Assembly (NCBI RefSeq): GCF_037975245.1
Contig: NC_092579.1
Location: 16,580,178-16,640,177 of the forward strand
Source: Apostichopus japonicus
Lineage: Eukaryota; Echinodermata; Holothuroidea; Aspidochirotida; Stichopodidae
Direction of reading: 5' to 3'
DNA length: 60,000 bases
Part shown: in pieces, positions 23,862 to 35,550 of the stretch
Layout of the letters: each line of letters starts with the position of its first letter
How positions within the stretch are numbered: position 1 is the stretch's first letter
Made by a program: the position numbers and the translations under genes
Notes under the pieces: generated by a model
The model's database searches: none
The model's input: the letters and a program-made list of their open reading frames with translations, nothing else
What the model was told of the DNA's origin: nothing

Positions 23862-25829
23862 AGTGCAACCAGATTCGAGATTTTCGTGCTGACCGTGCCA
23901 CCAACAAAGACAAGGTAATTGCAGTGTAGCAGTCGTCATAGTCAGCATTCCACATGTTTTCACATCTCAAAGTTCACTTTGATGTATATTTTCCAATTTG
24001 TGTTAAAAAGATTATATTCTTTCATTTCGCCACTACTTGCTGTGATTGGTTTGCGTGATAATTCAAATTGAACTAATAATGAACAAATCACTGTGTATCT
24101 AAAGTTGTTGCTTGTTTTAAATTAACTTAAAGAAGAGTTGTTTCTTTGTCATTACATTTTCTGACCCATCACATCGGATGACTTGAGGGATTGTTGTTAT
24201 TGTAAGAGTGTTTAGATTCGTTGTGCTTAATACTTAGCAGTACAATAATAAATCCAATCATTGTGATAATTGTGTGTTAACATTGTGAATGTAAAATTTA
24301 TTACACAAACAGTAACATGAAATTGATATACTGTCATAGCATTCAGTGTCACAAGAATGCTAATGGTCAGTTTAATGCAAATATGTTTCATGTCACAAAG
24401 TTCACTATTGTTCCATTTTCTTTCAAGAAGCCTATATCGGTTCATTTCATTCTTCATTCTTTATTTGGTACTGGTTGATTGTTGACTCTTAATTGAAATA
24501 AAACTATTATCTCTGCAGCAGATTATGACAATACTGCTTATATATGGGTGACTACAGGAAAAGTTTTATCTTTGTCATTTTCGTCATGGCCGACAGTTGA
24601 TTTTGATTTAAGTTTAGCTTTAAAATGATATTTACTATAAACGTTGCAAGAGGTGGGGTATTTATGTGAAAAGTGAAGGCAAAATAATTTCAGTGTTAAC
24701 TGGCTACCACCAAATATTCAAGAACCTTCCTTTTACTTGAGGATGTATAAGTATTGATCCGTTGTGCTTAATAGTAATACATCATAATCCTGTCAAAGAG
24801 CTGATAGTAAGTTTAATTTGTTGGAACAGTACTACAGTGCTCAATTATATACCAGCATCTTTAAGTTGCAAAGCTCACATGACATATAAGATTATGTTTT
24901 TTGGGGGGAATGTTCATGGGTTGATGTTTTGTAATTGAACCTAAAGTAACTAGGAACAGATCATGTTAGATTATGTTAATTTTGGTGAGCTTTCAAATAT
25001 CTTACATGTCGAGGAAGTTGGTTGAAAATTCGACCAAATGTTTTTTGTACATGCATCTCAGACACTAAAAAAATAAATCATTTAAATTTCACAAGCATGC
25101 ACCTTTAAGAGATAGTACCTCTTGTTCATGTTTTTGTTATTACCTTTTGTTTATGTTTTTGTTATTTTAGTTTTTTCTATTATAGGTAAAAGTGGGATTT
25201 ACATTGCTGAAAGATTTCAACCGTTTGAAAGTATGCTATCAATGTGGTTACGACCGCCTATTCAAACTGTCATCCATAACTGGACACAAAAGTTAAAATA
25301 TCATGGCTGTAGTTCACTATTCATGCATGATTGTAGATGTACGGGATACCCTCTTCAGTGTTGAAATAAAAGGTTGAATTCATCAAATGCTCTGAATTAT
25401 TTAATGTTATGGTAATGCCAGTACGGAGTTGTTTGAATACAGTTAACTGTTTATGTGCGATGATTTTACGTTGCCCTGCAGTGGTGTACGGAGTAGTATG
25501 TACTAGTACAGCACATAAGACAATGGCAAAGCACAGGGGGTATGTAAACAGCTGATATGACCTTTATACGCCTGCGCAGTGTATTAAAGGAACATACCGG
25601 AGGTTTAGCATATTTTAACGGTGAATAGCTTGAAACTGGATCAGCAGTGTATAATATCAAATTAACCTTGTTCTGGTGGACATTATTGTGCAATTCAGCC
25701 TACCTACCTATCTACCTATTTAGGTAGATACTGAAGAAGTGACGGATATGAAGTCATGCTGTCGAGGAAGGAAACACTTCTTTTACAATTTTATTTATTC
25801 TTATTCTCATTTCATTATCTGACAATAAC
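23862..25829. other. Intergenic, no gene seen
   Basis: AT-rich. Short ORFs (e.g. 24227-24457, 25122-25364) show no family motif. A TACCTATCTACCTA repeat lies at about 25700. Confidence 0.35.
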
Positions 25830-25920
25830 ATGGATGGGGAAATGTACTACATCTCAAACCTGCCCATAATCAGAAAGCAAAGCCAGAATATTAAAGTGGA
25901 GGGTGGAGTGGAGGCAACAA
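25830..25920 (+). CDS. Possible first coding exon, unknown protein
   Basis: ATG at 25830 opens MDGEMYYISNLPIIRKQSQN and further codons without a stop, up to a consensus donor ACAA|GTAAGT at 25920/25921. The product is not recognised and no matching next exon was identified. It is offered because an open frame runs cleanly into a perfect GTAAGT. It could be chance in 91 bases. Confidence 0.3.
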
Positions 25921-26795
25921 GTAAGTGTATGTGTTTACTAATTTGAATACATGTGCTGAAAGTTTCTCCATTTTGATGATAATACTAGAGTTTCTGTTAA
26001 TGGAAAAAAAAAAGGTGCCCAATACCTTTGCACTTGTGTAGCCAGTCAGTCAATTTCATAGCAAGATTCGCTCGGGTTAATGGAGCAACAGAGTTTGGAG
26101 TGGGTTAAGTGGTACTGGATATGTGTTTTGGTGGGGTTACAGACAAAATCTAAGAGATAGGGAATCTAGGTCCCACCCTTGGCTGCATCCAAAACAGCAA
26201 AATACTAAGTAACCTGGTGTTTAATTACAAATAAATAACAGGTCTTTAATTGAGATGGAGAACAACACACAATAGTTGCAATGTCTCTAAATATTCCACC
26301 AAGACCCCCCCCCCCCCTTTCCCATCCTCCCTGACCTATTATCTCCTAGTCTCTTTACGTGTAGGGTTCCAGTAAGATCTGACTTGACCGGACGTTAATA
26401 TTGTTACACCCATTTCAAGATTTTCCTCTAAATATATTTACATTTATATCTCTGGGATTATGGGAAAAAATTATCACTGCACAGAACAAAGCCTTATTTG
26501 TCAAAGCAAACGTGACACAATGCACATAAAATTTAACTTAACCCCCCCCCCCCCCCAACAAAAAAAAGTAATAATGCACAGTTGCATATGGCAAAACTAA
26601 TGGCAGGTATAATATTGTTGCCAATACACTAGTAACTGCACAGCTACTTTCAGGATGGGTAAAAAGAGCAATTTGCTTTTTGTGAATACTTATTCAGTTT
26701 TAGGAAAAAGGGAGCAGGCTTGTAATCCTTACAATATTCACCAAATGTTCTTTACACTAAATCTGAGGACGAAGGAAATAAACTTGATGTATTCT

Positions 26796-26865
26796 TTAAC
26801 GTTCGGAAAATTCCACTCTCCTCAACTCTGTTGTAGTCCATCGCCTTCGGTAAGACTGAATATTA
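26796..26865 (-). CDS. Possible terminal exon with RRRWTTTELRRVEF motif
   Basis: On the minus strand, after CTTAG, one frame reads NIQSYRRRWTTTELRRVEFS and ends at TAA (26796-26798). The basic W-T-x-x-E-L motif recalls the C-terminal motif of some invertebrate nuclear proteins. Its phase does not join cleanly to the exon at 27319-27439, so it may belong to a different transcript or be chance. Confidence 0.25.
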
Positions 26866-27318
26866 CTAAGTGATATTTCATCACGGTTAGGGATACTTCT
26901 TTCCGTGGGTGGGGTGAGGTTGGCGGGACATAAAATTTAACAACTGCACTCATTCAATACAAAAACTTGGTATAAATTCCATATACAGGTAAGGTAGGTC
27001 GCTTGCAAAATACCATAAATAGAACATTTTAACCGCATTGAAACATCCCTGATTTATGCTTGAAATTCCTGCTAAACGTGCTCGGGTTTATTCAGCAGTG
27101 AAGTAAATCTTGTACGCAAGACAGACTCATTGGTTAGTTTTTAAATTCGTTCCAACTTTCTTCGCACATGACCATATCTGTGACCTGCTCGCAAACAATA
27201 GTCCTACAACCCATTGTCTCCAGCATACTGCTACCAATAATTTTATACATTGCGAGCATCATATCCATCTTGTACTCTCAACGTACCAAACCCAAATGGA
27301 AGAAACGTGAAAATGTAC

Positions 27319-27439
27319 CTGGCTCTTCCTCCTTCTGTACGGCTTTATGAGATTGAACGACCCTTTGACCTAGCATCTTGATCTCTGCTACCAGTCTCTT
27401 CACGGAATCCTCTGATTTTATTACGCTGTCCTTCAACGT
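27319..27439 (-). CDS. Internal exon of an unrecognised minus-strand gene (coiled-coil segment)
   Basis: Acceptor GCTTAG|ACG and donor CCAG|GTACAT enclose 121 bases that are open in one frame: TLKDSVIKSEDSVKRLVAEI and then KMLGQRVVQSHKAVQKEEEP. The heptad-like spacing of hydrophobic residues suggests a coiled coil. It joins in phase 0 to the exon at 28090-28174. A 26-bp minisatellite begins 8 bases beyond the acceptor. No family is recognised. Confidence 0.6.
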
Positions 27440-27447
27440 CTAAGCAG

Positions 27448-27570
27448 AAAGATGGATTAATAATCAATCACGCAAAGATGGATTAATAATCAATCACGCA
27501 AAGATGGATTAATAATCAATCACGCAAAGATGGATTAGTAATCAATCACGCAAAGATGCATTAATAATCA
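27448..27570. repeat. 26-bp minisatellite next to a splice acceptor
   Basis: Units begin at 27448, 27474, 27500, 27526 and 27552 (last partial), each AAAGATGGATTAATAATCAA plus TCACGC with at most one change. On the transcribed minus strand the array occupies the last part of the intron before the exon at 27439. Units are directly adjacent, so it is not a CRISPR array. Confidence 0.95.
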
Positions 27571-28089
27571 TCATTGCTTACAGATTTCTCTTTTGTTATA
27601 CACCCCACAGGGGAAATGAATTCCACCCCACCAAGATGGGGAATATTTTCACTTTCATTAAATGATGTGTTAACGTTTTCCCCATAAGGTCGGTTCATAC
27701 CACCGTCTCTTATGCTATTGTCGCGTTACAGGAGCAGACGTCACTTACTCTCTTCATTGGGATCTGGGTAGGGGTTGAAATTTAAGCCCCAATGAATGAG
27801 CTGGAGCTTGGGGATTAAACACCAAATTTTTCATCACCAACATCAGTGGGTAGTTTCACTCAGCATTCTATTAAACACGAAAGGTAGTGTAAGCAATGAA
27901 ACTTGAAATTTTCAACAGGTTACATGATGTTGCATGTAAGTCGAAATTGAACCTTGCATCTAATGATATTAAACACCAACAATGTTAGGAAAGCCCTTGA
28001 ACAAAGCAATTAAACTTACATTTAACTAATGAAACTATACTAAAATTGACAGTTGAATGATCCATTAATTAATAGTTTTGTCATCTCAC

Positions 28090-28174
28090 CTTCATTCTGT
28101 CATGGATTGCTTCATTAGTCACCTTAATTCCTTGCATACCTTGAAGGTAGCCATCTTTATCAATCATATCTTTC
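28090..28174 (-). CDS. Internal exon of the same unrecognised minus-strand gene
   Basis: A strong pyrimidine tract and acceptor (TTTTTTCTCAACAG|G) and a strong donor (GAAG|GTGAGA) bound 85 bases that encode KDMIDKDGYLQGMQGIKVTN and then EAIHDRMK. It splices in frame to 27319-27439. The acidic exon at 29017-29112 would not join it in the right phase, so at least one more exon must lie between them or one acceptor is misplaced. Confidence 0.6.
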
Positions 28175-28315
28175 CTGTTGAGAAAAAAAAAACGAATGAA
28201 ACTTGCCTAATAAACTCCCTTGTTATGGGATCTTAGCATCTATTACGATTAAAACATAAGACAAGATGGCAATCCATGGCATCTCATCTCTTCTATGATG
28301 GAATGGATCTACAAT

Positions 28316-28990
28316 GAACTTTGACCTTGACCCTTAACAACTGCATAAGTTCTAATTTAAAATTTGTCCCATCATAATCTACATACTTTGTGGTTTAATG
28401 ACTTATTCCAACATACTGACAAGCAGAAAGTGGCTACAGTTTCTGGATATTTGACCTTTCACCTATGACATTTATACCAATCACCCAAAATCACGTTTAA
28501 AGTACATGGTCAGGCACCTACCCACCAAGTTTGAACCTGATCGGACTTACAGTCTAGGAGAAGTTCATGACACACTTCTTTGCACAATTTAGACCAATTT
28601 TAACTTTAACTCAATTGATCTGTTAACTATATACAAGACTAAACAGCTAAATCTGTCTTGTTTTAAACCTTGTCTCTTCATTCTCTACATATATTGTGGT
28701 TTAATGCCTTTGTCCAACAAGTTGGCATGCAGAAAATGGCTAAAAACCAATTTTTAGATTTCTTGACCTTCGACCTCTTTGACGTCATCAATCACGCAGG
28801 CATGAGTTAACATGGTCAGGCACCCACCCACCAAGCTTGAACTTGACAGGACTTCAGGTCTAGGAGGAGTTAGTGACATACTTAATTTTGCTCACTCACT
28901 CACAAACACCCACATACACACCCACACGCACACACACACAAACACACACGCCATCACCATCGCATAGATTCCTTCGGCCTTCGGCAAGGA
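28316..28990. repeat. Two copies of a dispersed repeat, in an intron
   Basis: The segments 28316-28580 and 28680-28990 share TGTGGTTTAATG, GACCTTTCACCTATGAC-like and ACATGGTCAGGCACC words and CTAGGAG(A/G)AGTT. The second ends in a CACA-rich tract (28905-28945) and an 8-bp stem (GATTCCTT...AAGGAATC, 28967-28993), a common 3' end of invertebrate short repeats. Confidence 0.7.
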
Positions 28991-29016
28991 ATCAATAAAT
29001 TGTTAAAATATCCTAC

Positions 29017-29112
29017 CTGTAGTGAAGGATTTGTGTAATCTCTTCAATTGGTTTTCCCAAGACTCTGTATCAGATTCTATATCACTTTCACAGTCCTCCT
29101 CATATGGATCAA
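29017..29112 (-). CDS. Acidic exon of the unrecognised minus-strand gene
   Basis: Acceptor TTGTTCCAG|TT and donor CTACAG|GTAGGA enclose 96 bases open in one frame: DPYEEDCESDIESDTESWEN then QLKRLHKSFTT. The protein is acidic with alternating Ser and Glu, followed by a short basic helix. A similar exon lies at 31281-31378, which suggests exon duplication. Confidence 0.55.
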
Positions 29113-29519
29113 CTGGAACAAACAAAATTATAAATGCTGTGAATGATATCTGTTGCAGAATTAGGCATGAACCCAAGAGGTAATTGAATTGCCACTGGTA
29201 GTAGTTTTACTGAAGTGTAATCTTTTTTAGCAAATAGGTATTGAAAAATCCCAATCTGCTCTTCTCTAGCTATGGTGGTTAGCACAATATAGCTATCTCT
29301 AGTTGATCTTAGCATCATACGACCAATTCTTCAGCATCAATTTAAGATACAGTACGGTACTTTACTGAGTATTTGCTAGTGTGACTACAACTATGACTTG
29401 AGCAGAAGGTTAAGAAACAGGTCTATGCAGTCACTCTTGTGTGTATGGATGTATATATGTGTATAGGTGAGTGACATGCATGTGATGCCACTTGTAAACA
29501 TAACAACTTGATACTTAAG

Positions 29520-29960
29520 GCAAACTTCAGTTGAGCTCATACTAGGTAGGTAGAACACCTTTTTGTGAGTACATGGTCCCTATTGCTTTTGGTTGAGGTC
29601 AAAGTTCATCTGAGGTAAAAAACTGTTAACCTTTTAATCATCGTAATTTGAGATAAACTTCAATTAAATTCATGCTTGTTATTTAGATTATTCATAGTGA
29701 GTACATGGTCCCTATTGTTTTTCTCAAATGCCAACAGATGTCAAACACTGACAACCTTGTAAACACCTTATCTTGACAAGACACACTTCAATTGAGCTCA
29801 TACTTAGTATGTGTAGTCTTTCGAGTGTTTATATGACCCTTATTGTTTTATGTGGAGGTTAACAGAGGTCAAACACAAAAACCTTGTAAACAATATATAT
29901 CTTAATGAGGTAAAATTCAGTTGAGCTTATACAGTACTTGGTGGGTAGGTTACCCATAGT
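29520..29960. repeat. Degenerate tandem repeat, about 125-130 bp units
   Basis: GTGAGTACATGGTCCCTATTG recurs at 29565 and 29697, with a diverged unit near 29821. Each is followed by AACCTTGTAAAC- and TTCA(A/G)TTGAGCTCATAC-like words. The 22990-23360 repeats belong to the same family. Confidence 0.7.
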
Positions 29961-30114
29961 GAGAAGGTTGGTAGGTTTTCTCTTCTGTGCCAGATGGCTC
30001 ATAAGGTTGGTGCTTAAACCTGGTCTCCATGATGCAAGTGATATTAGAGTGAAACACTCCTCTAATCCGTCAATCCATTGCTAACTAACACCTAGCCGAA
30101 GCTAGCGCCCATTT

Positions 30115-30265
30115 TAGAGATGGGTGGACTGAAGCAAATGGAGTAAAAAGTCTTGCACAAGGATTCAACGTATTGACCATGCCACGTGTGGGACTCAGAC
30201 TCACAACCTGTGTGTTGCGAGTCGAATGCACAAGGCACTAAGCCACCATACCTCATGGTGAGTGA
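30115..30265 (-). mobile_element. Probable degenerate SINE-like sequence
   Basis: On the minus strand, GTGGCTTAGTGCC followed about 40 bases later by GGTTGTGAGTC has tRNA A-box/B-box-like arrangement. The boxes are imperfect and no tail or duplication was found. Confidence 0.35.
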
Positions 30266-30764
30266 ATTATTTCTGTTACTTTTTTCGGCAGTCAAAGGTC
30301 ATGTGCGGTCAACAGAGGTCCAGTAATGTGTGGGACTGTGTGCGGCATTAACGCAAAAGTTGACCTTTTTCAGAGTGGACTTTGTTTGGGGACCCCTGCA
30401 TATGTCCCTGGCTTAAGGATAATAATTTTCCTTACCAGACAACAATGCATTTTGCCTTGTTGGACAAACTCTCTTTGGGGTTGATCTGGAAGAACATGCT
30501 TGGTCAAGATCATATTCAAGAACATCATATTCACTACAAATATTGTATTCTCATAATTAATTTACAACAGTGTGATTTCTTCTGACTAGTAGCCGTAATG
30601 GTAGACTTACATGGACTGTACTGTATGTTATTCAGTCCATGTACAATATTCAGCCCATAGCCATGTACTGTTGGACACCTCACTAAAGTATGTCATGCAA
30701 CACATGTGTTGTTCAGAATGATTTAGTACTTAAGCACACTTTTTTAACTACCCTTTATTTTTTG

Positions 30765-30858
30765 CAGTGGCATAGTGAGGGAGCAAGGGAACCTTCCCCA
30801 AGGCACAGGGTATAGGGCCCCCTGCCCCTGGGTGCTGATAGTGCTCACTATGCCCCTG
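30765..30858. mobile_element. Very short MITE with CATAGTGAG ends
   Basis: CAGTGGCATAGTGAGGGAGC at the left and an inverted CAGGGGCATAGTGAGC at the right bound 94 bp. The ends are hAT-like but the flanks do not match. Confidence 0.5.
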
Positions 30859-31280
30859 ATCGTACTTGGAGTTTTTGCATGCAAGACATAATCAAAAAAA
30901 ATATATATTCCATACTACTTAGCTCACAGTGTCCAATGGGCATATGAGTGGAGGGAAGGGGGGGGGGGCTACTAAGTAGGATAGACCTGCATTGGAAACA
31001 CGTGTAACTAGGTTATATCAAAGTTCAAACACAAGCGTTAAAATGCCTCAGAACTCAATTTTTTTTTTTATAGGTAGATATTATAAGTACTTGCCCAATG
31101 TTAAATGAATGGTGGTTATGACATTCAGCACACAGCCAAGTACAGTAACACCAAGTTTGTCACCGGACCTGTATTGTGGTACACTTCAATCCAAACATCA
31201 CAAAAGACATTTTTTGTATATATGTACGCAGTTGTCAAACTCATTATCAATCACTACATGAAATATCAAACCTTTCTTAC

Positions 31281-31378
31281 CTGTCAAGGTTGTGTGTGTT
31301 GTTTCAGTGGATGACTACTGTCACAGGAGCTTGTTTCAGATTCTGTAACATTTTCACAACCTTCCTCATCTGGTGGAG
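31281..31378 (-). pseudogene. Second acidic exon, with a stop before the donor
   Basis: Acceptor TATCTTTCAG|CT and donor GACAG|GTAAGA bound 98 bases reading PPDEEGCENVTESETSSCDS and SHPLKQHTQP. A TGA then lies two codons before the donor. Composition and length resemble the exon at 29017-29112, so it is probably an older duplicate that decayed, or an alternative last exon. Confidence 0.45.
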
Positions 31379-31389
31379 CTGAAAGATAT

Positions 31390-32420
31390 GTACAAAAGAT
31401 CATGAAGAATTTGTAGCTACAGAGTAAACAGTTCATAAGTATTAAAGAATGAAACAGATCCAACAGTAAGCTAATGGGGCCTTACTTTACTAAGTCTTTA
31501 GTGTGAGCTAGGCGTTTTGTACTAGTCACTGACCATAACTGTGTGTTATGGTTAATCAAAGGTGGAGGATATTTAACCGATCGTCAGCCAAATCAGCAGT
31601 ATTTGTAGCAATTTGCTTCTGTACCTGTAATATATATTGTCATATTTTCGGAGAGTATTTTTAACTCATAGAGACAGATATTTTGACTATTTATTTCTTC
31701 AATGTAGTTTACATTTTAGACTGTTGAACAGTGGCTTTATAAATTGAACAGATCATTAATTGTTTTGTTTAAGTGTATTTTCAATTAAATAAAATACTGT
31801 TTTTTTTTGCAAGCTTTGGGCGCTGTTATAAGACCTCCTAATCAAAGGTTTATTCTATACTAATTAGGTTATATTAATTGTTGCTGTTGGATTAACAAAA
31901 TCCTTTTGTGTCAATGATTTGTGTTTCAAGAGTTTTAAGTTTTGTTCTACTTGAACCTTTTATATATTTACAAGTTTATTAAATAATTACTACATGTAAT
32001 AATTTATGTTTTATGGTGTTGCTTCATCTTTCTTATTTGTGTCGATGGCCACCAATACTAATGAATGGGTGATCGTGATCGGGTAAATAAGTGAGGTTCC
32101 TTATCTGACCGACAATCGAGTAAATACGCACAACGTTTACTAAAACCTCAACAACACATTCACTGCTGTTTGCACGATTCTTACCCACTTTTACTAGTTT
32201 GTGCATTAAGTTTTTCAAGTACTTAATTGTGCGTAGCACATCTTCATCATGGACAATATCTTGTGATCATAGTTTAAAAATGAATTCAGTGATAAAAGAC
32301 AAAAAATTTGCCAAAATTTAACACACACAATATGGCAGGGCGGACTTCTAAGTTACCATGCTGTTACTATGACATTTGTACCCAACCCGCTGTATCAGCT
32401 GTATCACATTGACATAAACA
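31390..32420. other. Intergenic stretch, no gene seen
   Basis: AT-rich. No supported ORF, RNA or repeat beyond short T-runs. Confidence 0.35.
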
Positions 32421-33797
32421 TGATGCAGCTCAGATTTGCGACCCTTATAACGTCTCAGACCAAGATAAAATAGAAAAAAATCAAAGGCAGCACATTTTGT
32501 AACTTGTGATTTCCGTAGGCAATCCAGCATCACTGAGATCTTAAAGACTTTGAAGTGGAAACACCTCATAGAAAGACGGAAAAGGGCCAGACTCATGCTT
32601 TTTTATCAAATTATAAATGGCCTAGTTGCAGTCCCAAACGAGACTAATCCCTTCTTGAAGCCAGGGAGATGTCTCCGCTATACTCAAATTCCTTGCTTTT
32701 CAGTATAATTTCTATCCTAGGACTATAAAAGTCTGGAATACGCAATCCTTGGCCGATAAGGAGAGCCATAGTCTTGAGGTGTTTAAAACTAGATTGCCCA
32801 CGCATTGTTTGTTAGTGTTACTAGCACTGCTGCCCTGCGTAATAACATCCTTGTTGTAATACTCGAGAGGGGTTTTAATAAGGGGTTAATCAACGGTCTA
32901 GCGTGCGTTACTCACATGATTAATGCACTCCGGGTGTTAATGCTATCGCTGGATGCACTCGGGCTCCGCCCTCGTGCATCGCTTGACGTTAGACCGTTGA
33001 ATAACCCCGTTCATTCATACACTACCATTTGTGTGGGGGGAAAATCATAAAACAAAACATTTTTGGTTACATATAACCAAAGATTTATTAAAGTGATGCC
33101 CCGTAATTTTACCGTGCGTTACTCACAGGATTAACCACGGTCAGCTGACCTGAATGGACCAATAGGATTTAGGAATCTTTACTAAGTATGAATGAACAAG
33201 TACTTAACAGAAACAGAAATACACTGTAGATTGGTGTGTGCTCTCCGGCAAAAATCTGGTGACTGCAGAAAAGTGACTTCAGCCCGCGCTGCCCCATAGA
33301 CGTTAACTCGAATTAGGCAAGTGTGATGTAATTCACATATATACCTTAGGCCTAGCCTAATCGTGCATCGTTTCATTGTACATCACCATGGACTCCAGTG
33401 TGGAGGTTTGCGAAAAGTATGGACACTTCGAAGTTCGGACACTTAAGCATTAAAACACCCCAAAACTAAATCTTCTGGTATAAATCACCTGGAAGTATAC
33501 TTGATATGGTGGGAGAAGTGAGTTATAATACGATACACGGCCAAACTTTCTTTCCTGCAAACTGTTTACACGTTGTATACCAAAAGATTCGTTATTGTGG
33601 AACTGGTAATTCTTTGCTACAGTATTGCGAAGTTCGGAACACTGATGTTCGAACACCCGGCCCACAGTGTGGCACCGGTGATAAAATTGGTGGCGCAGTT
33701 GCTCTTTCAGTAATTATAAAAGACTTCATAGATCTCCGACATTTTATTGACAAATATGTAAGTACTTACTTGCACCATGGAGGTAAAAACAGATAGC
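32421..33797. repeat. Duplication block D1, copy 2
   Basis: Copy of 1-1615. It starts at the same TGATGCAGCTCAGATTTGCG word as the window start, so the true left limit of the duplication is unknown. Bases 32421-32870 are the CR1-like retroposon tail, with small deletions that break its frame. It lacks the 567-1040 transposon, keeping a single CCATAGAC at 33294-33301. Confidence 0.87.
32879..33196. mobile_element. Foldback insertion in D1 copy 2
   Basis: Copy 1 runs TTTTAA directly into CAAGTACTTAAC; here about 318 bp intervene. The insert contains GGGGTTAATCAACGGTCTAG (32882-32901) and its near-complement ending at 33008, an inner hairpin at 32952-32980 (GATGCACTCGGGC...GTGCATC), and a perfect 12-bp pair GTTCATTCATAC / GTATGAATGAAC (33009-33020 and 33186-33197). 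No unambiguous target duplication, so the superfamily is open. Confidence 0.75.
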
Positions 33798-33814
33798 ACA
33801 CGGGTATGGCAAGC

Positions 33815-34773
33815 TATAGCGTTGCATAAGTGATTGTCACAGAACTTGTGTATTATATCTTGTTATGTCTAAACTTCTTTAAGGTATAGAAAGAGTCGTG
33901 TTCTTGTTCATTTCTTCAGAATGAAGTAATCAAGGAGATATACCTGTATAAACATTGACAATTAAATTTGGTTTGTGCGGTGCATGTGATTTTTCGCCTT
34001 GAATACAACAGATATTAATATGGTAAAATTATGCCAGTTTTATTTAAAAGCAAGTTTGCTATCAATATCAATCATCGATGTCATAACCTCATAAATGTAT
34101 TTGGAAGCAAACTTCGATTAGAAATTCACTTCAAACGGAAGAGAAATCTGCTTCTGAACCAAGTGATTTTATTATAAACATCGACACTGAATGTGAGAAC
34201 CTTGAATTTTGAATAAGAAGAAGAAGAAATATCATATATCTACTCTACCGTATACTCATCATCAGACCCGGTAATCGTGATTTAACCTATATCATGTGGG
34301 TGGGTGGTGGGGTGGGGTGGGATGGGGGTGGGCATACTCATTTTCTGATTTCTTTTGTACACATGCTAGTGAATCAGACAGGGGGGCTGAATCATAGGGG
34401 TCAGGGCCCCTGTGCTATGCTATGGTATACAGGCATCTCTATAGGCTAACTATAGCTAACTGTTATATACAAATCTTAGTGACCTTTTCTCTTTTACTTA
34501 CGTAATGCTCTTTCGATCGACGTTGATCCAGCACCCCTTCTTAATCGAAGAAGTGTCCGCCCCCTTCTTGCGTTCCCAAAAGTGAACAATATTGGCACCG
34601 TATCAATACAACTTGAGGTTATCTATCGGTGAGGATCATATCTGCTTTACTATATCATTTCTGTTTTCGTCACTATGCTTCGTACTTCCTTAACCTGAAT
34701 AAGTTTGTGTTTTTACTTGTATATTTAACATGAAACAATATGAAGGCGCAGCGAGACACAGCTCGTTTCATCT
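33815..34773. repeat. 115-bp unit remnant plus duplication block D2, copy B
   Basis: Starts with one unit of the 115-bp repeat (AGTGATTGTCACAGAAC near 33828) and continues as the D2 block matching 11815-12814. Past 34773 (GACACAGCTCGT) it runs into the upstream flank of GPCR B without a transposon. Confidence 0.85.
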
Positions 34774-35550
34774 TTGGTAAATGTATACTAAATAGAAGTC
34801 TATACGTAGAAGTTATTTGACCGTGTTGACATAGCTAGGCTACTCGGCGTGACGTGAAGGTCGTATGACATTTAAACTAGTAGTTGTACTTTATTGCATA
34901 GTATTGTGCTGTGTTTCCATTTAAAGCGTTGTATTGTACTTAAATTTACGTCTACCTTTTGTGTCACTTAATGAGGAACTTAACTTGAGATTTTTCCCAA
35001 AACAGTATATAGACTTTTATTATATGTAGTACGTTTCATAACAACATATTCAGAACTTCACGTCAGATCATTCCGTGACCACCTTTGTAAGTGTTGGCCT
35101 ACAGAAAAGATCCAGTTATTCATTACCCGTTAAATCGATAAGCCACACTTTCAAGTGTTTCATACTTTTCAAAAGTGTCTGGATTTATTCATCGCCATCG
35201 ACTTTTCATACTTTCGGATACATACTGTACTACGCAGAGGTATACATGGAACAACGTTATTCAAATTCCTGAATCGGAATCCATCATCATTTGGACTCAG
35301 ATAATGGTCGCATTATTCATTTTTACGTACAGTTTTCTCCGTCATTGCTGGATAACTATATTTCTATTCAAATAATTCTTAGGCCTATTTTCAATGAGTT
35401 TTATGGCCAACTTTTTTTATTTAACAACGAAGTTTGACTTCTCTTCGCAGTGTTTTATGTTTACTTGTGTGTTGGGATTTCCAACATTTACTATTAACCC
35501 TATCATATAATTTCGACTTTTTTTTACGGCAGTTCAACCTGATGAATAGG

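Noticed and set aside
27448-27570. CRISPR-like repeat array
   Set aside because: Units are directly adjacent without spacers, and the context is a eukaryotic intron.
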